Shown piece after piece: positions 47,582 to 56,809 of a stretch of DNA of 64,000 nucleotides. The stretch is from Prinsepia uniflora. Its lineage: Eukaryota; Streptophyta; Magnoliopsida; Rosales; Rosaceae. The DNA is taken from NCBI GenBank assembly GCA_032719365.1, contig CM064874.1, positions 36,752,716 to 36,816,715 of the forward strand. Direction: 5' to 3'. Below the pieces are notes generated by a model. That model saw only the letters and a list, made by a program, of their open reading frames with translations. It ran no database searches and was not told where the DNA came from. The position numbers were made by a program, and so were the translations under genes. Within the stretch, counting starts at the first letter, position 1. Every line of letters begins with the position of its first letter.

Positions 47582-49208
47582 AATATTATCACGAATCGAT
47601 CTAGGTATGATCGAAACACTCGGTTCATCAGATCCATGAATGTTGCAGGTACTTTTGTCAATCCAAATGGCATCACTAGAAACTCATAATGGCCATATCT
47701 CGTCTGGAAAGTAGTCTTTGGAACATCTTCCTCTGCAATCCTCAACTGGTGGTATCCCGATCGAAGGTCAATCTTCAAAAAGTACTTGGCCCCTCTCAAT
47801 TGATCGAACAGGTTATCTATCCAGGGCAAAGGATATTTGTTCCTCACTATCACCTTGTTGAGTTGCTGGTAATCTATGCACAGTCGTAGACTACCATCAT
47901 TCTTCCTCACAAACAAAATCAGAGCTCCCCAAGGCGATGCACTAGGTCAAATAAATCCCGTATCCACCAACTCCTGTAACTGAACCTTCAATTCCCGTAA
48001 TTCTGTCGGTGTCATACGATACGGTGTCTAGCATATAGGTCTCGTACCTAGTCGAAGCTCGATAGTGAACTTGATCTCTCGGTGTGGTGGTAGTCCCAGT
48101 AAGTCCTCTGGGAACACATCTGCAAATTCCTACACCACGGGTATGTCTTCAGATCTCTCGGGTGTAGCCCGACTATCCATCACGTGAGCCAAGTAGCCTT
48201 GACAGCCTTTCCTCAATAAATTTTCTGCCGCCAATGCTGATAAAACTTTGGAGGGCAACACCCTCTAATCTTCCTGAAAAAAATTCTCTGGTAGTCCTGG
48301 ACTCCGGAAGGTCACTCTCTTATCGTAGCATTCGATAGAGGCATAATGATGATAAGTCAGCCAATCCAAGGATGACGTCAAAGTCATGCAGATCCAGGAG
48401 TATAAAATATGCTACCAAATCAACTTCTCATATCCTCACCCGAAAACCCCTCAATATCTGATTCACGATATATACATCCCTAGTCGGTGTACCCACTTCC
48501 ATATCATAATCAAGTGCGAACACCTCTCTATCCACTAACAATGTACAACTCCGAGATATGAACGAATATGCAGCTCCAGGGTCTATCAAAATACGTAAGT
48601 CATGCTCTAGAGTAATGAGTGTACCTGTCACTACTCCCGGGGCTACTCTGGCCTCCTGTTGACTCACTGTAAACACTCGAGCATGTGGTCCCGACGATCG
48701 ACCACGTCCTCGTGATCCAAAATATCAACATTTGGCTCTTTCATAGCCTCGACCACCCATCGCATCTGACATCGTGGTTGTGCTCGGATCCTGTCAAGCT
48801 GCACTCTAGCCAACCACTGTCACCCATCAGCGGTGGGCATTCTCTCCTGAAATGACTAGGGCCTCCACATATGTAACAAGTCGATGGCCTCCGTCTGCCT
48901 GTAGACCCGACTGATGTATCACTCGTCTGAAGATGTTGCGGTGCTCTGTAGCCAAATCTTTGAGTACCGCTGTGTCTACCAAACTATCCACTGCCATATG
49001 AAGAGGATGCTCCACTAAAACGGCCTCCTTTCAGAGCTTTCTGGCTCGAAGGTCGAGCATACGAACACTCTCGGTGTCGTCCATCCCCAGAAAACTACTG
49101 CCAAGTTGACTAACCATCCTCCACTCAAATAGCTACGTCGATCTGATCCCTCAATATGGCAAAGGACCCTGACGTCACCATAGCACGGATCTCTCCTCTC
49201 AGACCCAT
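47582..49208 (-). pseudogene. Element A pol/gag part (RT N-half, protease, zinc knuckle, gag C-part)
   Basis: Minus strand. RT with LRLCIDYQQLNKV, FLKIDLRSGYHQLR and FLVMPFGLT is readable from about 47,920 down to 47,587. The protease region near 48,560 has DPG where relatives have DSG or DAG, a change expected to disable it. A zinc knuckle with CYICGGPSHFRREC spacing (CX2CX4HX4C) is at about 48,836-48,880. Stops and frameshifts separate these. Cut at 49,208 by element D. Confidence 0.85.
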
Positions 49209-52197
49209 TGACAGGACCCGCCCCGATCCCACTTGGGACCACAAGGGGACGTGCCCTGCTCCCGTCTGACACCCAATAATTCATACCAATTTTAACCTCA
49301 AAACATTTAAAAGCATAAATAACCAAATTAAAGTCAATAAATAAATTCCGAATTAAACGAATGTCAGACAAGGGATATAATCCAAAATTACAAATTTGCG
49401 AGCACGACTCTAAAGTAATCCTGCGGGTACCCCGCCCAGCAGGGGTTCAGGTACGCAGAAGTAGATCTATGCCTCAGCCTCTGGCTCCTCCTCTACCTCA
49501 GTTTCCCGACCTGGAGGGGTTATCAAACAGTAAGGGTGAGTGGACCGAAACACAAGTTTATGAAATCGTTTGATAAGTAAAACATATAATTTACCCCTCC
49601 GTTTTCCAAATATGCGTGCACCATAATTCCAAAATCATAAACCATAGAATATGAACCATAAGGCATATAGCAAAACCATAACCATAATTTTAGTTGCTGC
49701 ACTATACACTCCAATCCCGACATCCCTGATGTCTGACGTCCCTGACGTCCAATAGGTCACAATCACAAGGCTACGCGTGCCACTCGGGTCTCAATTCCGA
49801 GTTCAATCCCCGAACCCCGTTCGGGTACAGCATCCCCGATGCTTAGCGTCATAGACGCTGGACGTACTAGACGTCCGTGACCTCTCCGGGGTACCTCATC
49901 CGGAGGAGACAATATAATATGGAAGGATCTATACAGTGCAGTAACAAATACATTTTATTGATATCCACATGCAAACATATATATATACATAGGTAGAATC
50001 CGAACCAATCATTCAGTTTCATCGGACGGGTCTCAAGCCCAAATACCGTGAAACGTGCCATAACCATATTTTCCATATCATCAAAACCATCATTATTTTA
50101 GCATGTGAATAAGTATAATAAAACCAGAAAACATTTATGCACACAAGGGTTTAAGAAAATGGCCCACTCACAGTACAATCCTGCTAGAAACCGAACGTAT
50201 ACCCTCGTCCTGGTACAAATGTACAATCCCTGTCAAATCCAAGTATTCGTAAAGGTCAAATTAAACCCCCAACATTCAACCATGAAAGCCTAGGTCGAAA
50301 CCGACCCGGGAAAGCCGCCCGAACGCGCTTCCCAAGGCAATAAACCTTATTTTGACCAACTTAATGATCTCCGATCGACCCGAAACCACCGCCATTGGAT
50401 CCGGATCGTCGAAACCTAAAGAATGGTGGTGGTCCCACCAAAAACACTGTTCACACGCGCCCCCACGCGCCGGTCAACGCGGCGGTCAACGCAGGAACAG
50501 TTCCTGCTGACGTCATCGCTGACGTCACTGCTGACGTCAGCATGACGTCATGCTGACGTCATCTGACAGCTGCCAGGTCTGACATGTCAGACTCTGACAG
50601 GTGCCACGTGTCAACATCTGATTGGTCCACCTCACTGATCTGTCAGACCACGTGTCAGATCTGACATGTGCCACGTGTCAGCACGGCACTGGTCCACGTC
50701 ACTGACATGTCAGTGACACGTGGCAGTCCCTGACTGGTCCACGTCACTGACATGTCAGTGCTGACTGTGCACTGACATGTGACACGTGTCGGCTCACGGT
50801 TGGTCCACGTCATCTGACAGGCTGACAGGGTGCCACGTCAGCACCACTGTCCTCAGACGGGTTGACCCGTTTTCCTGCAACTCGGGTCGATCAGACCCGC
50901 GATCATGACCCGGTTGCCATTCCTTCATTTCTGGGTCATTTTCAGTCCTTCCAATTCCTAAATACTCGTCCTAGTCCCTAGATTGGTTCTATGTAATTAG
51001 AATTAGTTTTTAGGTCTAGGAGGTTACCTGAGACTCGACGGGAAGCTTGGTTGCCGGTTCTGGTAATCCTTCCCGGTGAGTCGACGGTTGTTCAGCCCTG
51101 GTCCTGGTTCCAAAATGGTCGTCAAGGTCACCTAGACGAGTCCTAACAACAACTCAATGATGTCAACGTCACAATCAGGTGTTTTGAAGCCGGGAAGGAA
51201 AATGGTTACCTACGGGTTTAACGTCCGAACGCCGCCGTGTCGCCGCCGTACACTGTCAGGGTCAGCTCCTTGCCGTCCAGTAGTCACGGTGGTCACAACC
51301 GCACGTTGGTTCCAGGCCTAGATCAAAGGTTGGGATGGTTTGGTGACTTGGGTTCCGCGGGTTTCCTTCACGGGTTTGGAAGGATGCCGCCGTGCAGGGT
51401 GGCCGTGGAGCGGTGGCCGGCGTCAGGGGTGTGGCTGCTGGTTGTCTGAGGTGTGGGGTTGAGTGGTGGTGGCTGATGGGCTGGTTCCAGGGAGAAATCG
51501 CACACACGGTTTAAGGGAATGAACACATGGGTGCATGAACTCATGGACTTTTAATACTGAATAGGAAAATGAATCAAGGGCCAGGATTAAATCTCAGAAT
51601 GAGATCAAAGGCTGAGATCAAATCAAAGGATTTCAGATCTAAGGGCTGTAATTTAAAGCAGATTTAAATGATAATTAATCCAATAGTGGATCTGATCCAA
51701 TCTAGCCAATGGGTGAGTGACACTTGTCACTCACCAGATGTCCTCCAATCAGATTTCCTGAATTTAATATTCGACACGAAAACCGAGACACGAACTTCCC
51801 GAATTCACGTTTCTGACCATAACTTCCTCGTACGAAGTCCGATTTCGGCGTGCCGCCTGTCTACGGACTCAGGACGTCGAGGCCTACCCAACGGTCCTAG
51901 AGTCAACTGAAAATTAGTTGTCAAAAGAAAAGTCAACATTTTCCCCCGAGAGTCCAAATTACGGTAATGCCCCTGAACTTCCGATAGCCATAACTTTCAC
52001 CCTGATCGTCCGAATCGGACGTGCCACCTGTCTATGAACTCGTGACGTCCCGAACTACGTCACGGTCATAAGTTAAAGTCCATTTAGTTCCTCAATCAAA
52101 AAGTCAACAATTTGACCATACCATTCACAGGGGTAAAATCGTCAATTCACACAAAAAAATTACAATATGGAAATCCTCGAATTTCCGGGGTGTTACA
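49209..52197 (-). mobile_element. Element D 3' LTR
   Basis: 2,989 bases; minus strand TGTAACACCCCGG to GGGGCGGGTCCTGTCA. Carries the 171-base duplicated module (GTCAAC at 51,932 and 52,103), dyad 51,712-51,735, ACGTCA/CACGTG cluster 50,505-50,850, and paired blocks 50,171-50,162 and 49,545-49,536. Confidence 0.95.
50505..50850 (-). promoter_or_regulatory. TGACGTCA / CACGTG motif cluster in the D LTR
   Basis: Five TGACGTCA palindromes in about 60 bases (from 50,508), then repeated CCACGTGTCA, TGACATGTCA and GGTCCACGTCA words up to 50,850. TGACGTCA and CACGTG are binding cores of plant bZIP proteins. Duplicate at 58,106-58,451 in the 5' LTR. Confidence 0.6.
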
Positions 52198-52212
52198 ACC
52201 TTCCCCCCTTAA
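52198..52212 (-). other. Element D polypurine tract
   Basis: On the minus strand TTAAGGGGGGAAGGT directly precedes the 3' LTR. Upstream of it a stem-loop with GAAATTTCG arms spans 52,213-52,233 and overlaps the gag-pol stop codon. Confidence 0.9.
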
Positions 52213-52231
52213 GAAATTTCGTCCCGAAATT

Positions 52232-55200
52232 TCAAAGAAACAAATGAGGAAATTGTTCTCGCATCTGAGCCTCGGGCTCCCATGTGGCTTCTTCCACATC
52301 CTGGTTTCTCCAGAGAATTTTCACGAGAGGGATCGTCTTTCGACGTAGTACCTTGTCCTTCCGATCCAAGATCTGTACTGGTTGTTCTTCAAAGCTCAAA
52401 TCCTCCCGTAGTTCGACAGGTTGTTCCCCAAGTACATGAGAAGCATCTCGTACGTACATCCGCAACATCGATACGTGGAAAACATCGTGAACTCTTGATA
52501 GTTCTGGGGGTAGTGCCAATCTGTATGCAACCTTGCCAATTCTCTCCACGATTTCATAAGGTCCGATAAAACGCGGACTCAGTTTCCCCCGTCGGCCAAA
52601 ACGGATAATCCCTTTCCACGGAGACAACTTCAGGAAGACAAAATCTCCCACTTCAAACTCCAAGTCTCGAATCCGTCGGTCGGCATAGCTCTTCTGGCGA
52701 TCCTGTGCCACCTTCAATCTTTCCTTGATCGCGCGAACAGTTTCCATGGTTAAGTCCATTATCTCCGGCCCTACAGCCGCTCGCTCCCCTACCTCCGTCC
52801 AGCAGATAGGTGTCCTGCACTGTCGGCCATACAGTGCCTCATACGGTGCCATCCCGATGCTTGCCTGATAGCTGTTGTTGTAAGCGAATTCCATCAATGG
52901 CAAATGAGTATCCCAAGAGTCTTGAAACTGTAGTACACATGACCTCATCATGTCCTCCAGGGTTTGAATGGTTCTCTCAGACTGTCCATCGGTCTGTGGA
53001 TGGAAAGCAGTACTGAAACGTAGGTTTGTTCCCAAAGTAGCTTGCAAACTCCGCCAGAACCTGGAAGTGAAACGCGGATCACGATCAGACACGATTGATT
53101 CCGGCGTACCATGAAGTCGTATGATTTCCTTCACAAACAGCTGAGCCAGTCGGTTAGGTTTATAGGTTTCCTGAACTGGCAGAAAATGGGCTGATTTGGT
53201 TAACCGATCCACGATCACCCATACTCCGTCCACTCCACTCTGAGTCCTCGGTAACTTAAAGACGAAGTCCATGGTGATGTGATCCCACTTCCACTCAGGA
53301 ATCGGAAGTGGCTGCATAGCCCCATACGGTCTCTGCCGTTCCGCCTTAACCTGCTGACAGGTTAAGCATTTGCTCACGAACTCAGCAATATCCTTCTTCA
53401 TTCCTGGCCACCAATAATGGTTCCGGAGGGTACGGTACATCTTTGTACCTCCCGGATGCATAGCATAGGCCGAACTGTGGGCCTCCTCAAGTATCTCGGC
53501 CCGTAACTCTGCCACTGCAGGTACGCACAAACGGCCCAATTTCACCAGTGCTCCATCGTCCCGGATGGTAAAATCCTGTCTCCCATCCGCATCGACCTCA
53601 ATTCTGTAAATACAGAGTATCGGATCCTGCAGTTGTGCTTCAATGATCCGATCAATCAGTACTGGTCGCACATGGAAGCTGGCCAACAAAGCTCCATGCT
53701 CGTCAGTACCCAAAATAACTCCCGCCTTCCGGAGTTCCACCAGCAAGGGAAGATACACCACCCCAAGGTGTGCAATAGTTCCTGCAGATTTCCTGCTGAG
53801 TGCATCCGCCACCACATTGGCCTTACCCGGATGGTACTCGATCGTACAGTCATAGTCCTTCAGTAGCTCCAACCATCTCCGTTGTCTCATGTTGAGCTCC
53901 TTCTGAGTGAATAAATATTTAAGACTCTGGTGGTCGGTGTATATTCGACACGTTGCGCCGAACAGATAATGTCTCCAGATTTTGAGAGCATGAACCACCG
54001 CCGCCAACTCCAAATCATGGGTAGGGTAGTTCAACTCATGAGTCTTCAGCTGCCGGGATGCATAGGCGATAACCTTGCCAGTTTGCATCAACACGCAGCC
54101 CAAACCTTGCAGTGAAGCATCACTGAAAACTACAAACTCTCCACTGTCGTCCGGCAATGCAAGGACAGGTGCAGTGGTCAATCGATCCTTCAACTCTTGA
54201 AAGCTCCGATCGCACTGCTCGTCCCAGATAAACTTTACTCCTTTCCGAGTCAGACGAGTCAATGGTGCAGCAATTTTGGAGAAACCCTCCACGAATCTCC
54301 GGTAGTAGCCTGCTAATCCGACGAAACTCCGCACCTCGGTCACCGTTGTCGGTCTAGCCCAGTTGGTCACCGCTTCTGTTTTCTGGGGATCCACGCAAAT
54401 CCCATCCGTTGATATCACGTGTCCCAGAAAACCAATACTGCTCAGCCAAAACTGACACTTGCTCAGCTTGGCATACAATTGTTCTTGTCTCAGTTTCTCC
54501 AAGACCAACCGTAGATGTTCTTCATGTGCACGGGCACTCCTCGAGTATACCAAAATATCATCGATGAACACAATCACGAACTTATCCAGGTAGGGTCGGA
54601 AGACCCGGTTCATCAGATCCATGAATGCTGCTGGAGCATTCGTCAAACCAAATGGCATAACAAGGAACTCGTAGTGCCCGTAACGGGTTCGAAAAGCAGT
54701 TTTCGGAATATCCTCCTCCGAAATCCTCAGTTGGTGATACCCAGATCGCAAATCAATTTTCGAGAAGCACTGAGCTCCCCGCAACTGGTCGAAAAGGTCA
54801 TCAATCCTGGGTAGAGGATACTGGTTCCTCAATGTCACCTTGTTGAGTTGTCGATAATCAATACATAAACGGAGACTTCCTTCCTTCTTCTTCACGAACA
54901 ACACCGGTGCTCCCCACGGTGAAGTGCTCGGTCGGACATACCCCAAATCTACCAACTCCTGCAATTGAGTCTTGAGTTCCCGTAACTCGGCCGGCGCCAT
55001 CCGGTATGGTGCCTGGGATATAGGTCGGGTACCCGGGAGTAGTTCAATAGTAAACTCAATCTCCCGCGAAGGTGGCAATCCAGGTAAGTCTTCCGGGAAT
55101 ACGTCCGGAAACTCACAGACCACCGGTATTTCGTCGATAACCGGAGTATCGACCCGTTCCGACACGACATGCGCCAGATAACCCTGGCATCCCTTCCGTA

Positions 55201-56683
55201 GAAGTTTGGTAGCAGTAAGTGACGAAATCACTTCAGGAGGCGAACCATCACGTTCCCCCTGAAAGATAACTTCCGGCAAACCCGGGCTCCGCAAAATTAC
55301 TTGCTTGCTACAGCAGTCGATGAGCGATCCGTGCTCCGACAGCCAATCCATCCCTAGGATTATATCGAAGTCGTGGATATCCAGAATAATTAAGTCTGCT
55401 GGTAAATCCACATCCTCAATTCTTACCGGGCACCTCTGAATCACCTGATTCACAAGGTACACGGTACCCATCGGGGTGCCAACACCCATTTCGCAATCTA
55501 AGGCTGATACCACACAATCAAGCAAACCAGCACAACTCCTCGAAATAAAAGAATGTGTAGCCCCCGCATCCATTAATACGCGTACAAGAAAATTAAGGAT
55601 ATGTAGTGTACCTGTGACCACGCCTGGAGCAGTCCTCGCCTGCTGCTGGGTCATTGCAAACACTTGGGCCCTCGGCCCTCCGTTCCGTCCGCGCCCGCGC
55701 GCGCCACGTCCAGCACCACGGTCACCTCCCTGACCGCGACCTCCGTTAGTGTGGGACGCCGTGCTCTGCACCACACTCGAGCCCCCAGCGTCGTTGTTTT
55801 TGGACAACTGCGGACAATCGCAGGCATAGTGGCCTTCCTCTCCGCAAGCAAAACAAGTTACTGGCCTTGGCCTGCCCGAATGCCCACCAGATGCACCACT
55901 CCAAGATGAGTGCTGCCCAGAGTTGTGTCCAGATCCTCTGCCCTGAGAGCCTCCACGTCGACCCGACCAGCCACGACCCTTGAAGGATGAGGGTGCTCCT
56001 CTGTAGCTCCCTCCCCTGTTGTTCTTCCGGCCTGATGGCCCATGGTGTGGGCGATCCTGACGTCGCCCCTCCCCCGAAGGTTGTCGTGATTGGTGTGCCG
56101 CCAGACTGGCCTCGACACGCACCGCTGCGTCGACCATATCCCTCAGAGAAGCATGAGTGGTAGCAGTCACACTGGCCCGGATCTCCCCTCGGAGTCCAAG
56201 CTCAAACCGCTGGCATTTGTCCTCCTCCGTGCTTACGAATGAGGCAGCGAACCGGGAAAGTCTCCCGAAAGTTTGCTCGTAGTCTGAAACAGACATGTCA
56301 CCCTGCTCCAGCCGCAGGAATTCCGCCTCCCGCGCCGCGCGAAAGGATCGCGGGTAGTACTGGTCCAGAAACCTGGAACGAAAAGCTTCCCAGGTAGTTG
56401 TATGGACAGACCACCCGGACATTTCGAGTCCATGCCACCACTGGTAGGCTCCTCCCTCCAGTAAGAAGGCCGCCAGAGTCACTCGTTCGCCCGGAGGGCA
56501 GTGCATCACCGAGAAGATCCTCTCCCACTTGGTGATCCAGTCGTGAGCATCCTCGGGGTTTGATCCCCCGCAGAAAGGAGTGGCTCCCAAACGTTGAGCC
56601 CTTTCGATGCTCGCGCATTCCATCTCTCTTTCTAGATCCTCGTCCGTTCGAGTATGCGGAATTCTCCTAGGAGGCATAACCAA
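52232..56683 (-). CDS. Gag-Pol polyprotein of element D
   Basis: A single open frame of 1,483 codons holds everything an LTR element needs. Approximate residues: Gag 20-190 (ending in a Gly/Arg/Ser-rich linker 200-270); zinc knuckle CFACGEEGHYACDC 276-290; protease DAGATHSFIS 369-378; reverse transcriptase 540-760 with FIDDILVYS near 705; RNase H with FSDASLQG near 851 and a TDHQSL motif; integrase zinc finger (HX..H, CLTCQQ) 1073-1115; integrase catalytic core with MDFVF near 1136, VSDRDPRF near 1197 and DGQSE near 1236; GPY/F-type FIGPYEIV near 1373; and a chromodomain-like tail (VKILWRNQDVEEATWEPE) at about 1445-1475. No stop, frameshift or lost catalytic residue is visible. MPPRR two codons in is the more likely natural start, by analogy with relatives. 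Confidence 0.95.
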   Translation of the reverse strand: MVMPPRRIPHTRTDEDLEREMECASIERAQRLGATPFCGGSNPEDAHDWITKWERIFSVMHCPPGERVTLAAFLLEGGAYQWWHGLEMSGWSVHTTTWEAFRSRFLDQYYPRSFRAAREAEFLRLEQGDMSVSDYEQTFGRLSRFAASFVSTEEDKCQRFELGLRGEIRASVTATTHASLRDMVDAAVRVEASLAAHQSRQPSGEGRRQDRPHHGPSGRKNNRGGSYRGAPSSFKGRGWSGRRGGSQGRGSGHNSGQHSSWSGASGGHSGRPRPVTCFACGEEGHYACDCPQLSKNNDAGGSSVVQSTASHTNGGRGQGGDRGAGRGARGRGRNGGPRAQVFAMTQQQARTAPGVVTGTLHILNFLVRVLMDAGATHSFISRSCAGLLDCVVSALDCEMGVGTPMGTVYLVNQVIQRCPVRIEDVDLPADLIILDIHDFDIILGMDWLSEHGSLIDCCSKQVILRSPGLPEVIFQGERDGSPPEVISSLTATKLLRKGCQGYLAHVVSERVDTPVIDEIPVVCEFPDVFPEDLPGLPPSREIEFTIELLPGTRPISQAPYRMAPAELRELKTQLQELVDLGYVRPSTSPWGAPVLFVKKKEGSLRLCIDYRQLNKVTLRNQYPLPRIDDLFDQLRGAQCFSKIDLRSGYHQLRISEEDIPKTAFRTRYGHYEFLVMPFGLTNAPAAFMDLMNRVFRPYLDKFVIVFIDDILVYSRSARAHEEHLRLVLEKLRQEQLYAKLSKCQFWLSSIGFLGHVISTDGICVDPQKTEAVTNWARPTTVTEVRSFVGLAGYYRRFVEGFSKIAAPLTRLTRKGVKFIWDEQCDRSFQELKDRLTTAPVLALPDDSGEFVVFSDASLQGLGCVLMQTGKVIAYASRQLKTHELNYPTHDLELAAVVHALKIWRHYLFGATCRIYTDHQSLKYLFTQKELNMRQRRWLELLKDYDCTIEYHPGKANVVADALSRKSAGTIAHLGVVYLPLLVELRKAGVILGTDEHGALLASFHVRPVLIDRIIEAQLQDPILCIYRIEVDADGRQDFTIRDDGALVKLGRLCVPAVAELRAEILEEAHSSAYAMHPGGTKMYRTLRNHYWWPGMKKDIAEFVSKCLTCQQVKAERQRPYGAMQPLPIPEWKWDHITMDFVFKLPRTQSGVDGVWVIVDRLTKSAHFLPVQETYKPNRLAQLFVKEIIRLHGTPESIVSDRDPRFTSRFWRSLQATLGTNLRFSTAFHPQTDGQSERTIQTLEDMMRSCVLQFQDSWDTHLPLMEFAYNNSYQASIGMAPYEALYGRQCRTPICWTEVGERAAVGPEIMDLTMETVRAIKERLKVAQDRQKSYADRRIRDLEFEVGDFVFLKLSPWKGIIRFGRRGKLSPRFIGPYEIVERIGKVAYRLALPPELSRVHDVFHVSMLRMYVRDASHVLGEQPVELREDLSFEEQPVQILDRKDKVLRRKTIPLVKILWRNQDVEEATWEPEAQMREQFPHLFL

Positions 56684-56794
56684 CTGTCAAGAGGCATAGA
56701 TCAGAAAACAACATTCTTAAAAGTCGAAAAGTAACTAGTACTAATCGCTAGTCTAGCATGCAGACCAATACCCTAGTACTGACCACAACCTAGT

Positions 56795-56806
56795 GCTCTG
56801 ATACCA
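56795..56806 (-). other. Element D primer-binding site (initiator tRNA-Met)
   Basis: The minus strand reads TGGTATCAGAGC, three bases after the 5' LTR. Intact. Confidence 0.95.
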
Positions 56807-56809
56807 AGC

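Noticed and set aside
47128..47604. 158-codon plus-strand open frame and its minus-strand partner of 225 codons
   Set aside because: The plus frame is LTR sequence of element C. The minus frame joins real RT of element A to LTR sequence across an insertion border and is not one protein.
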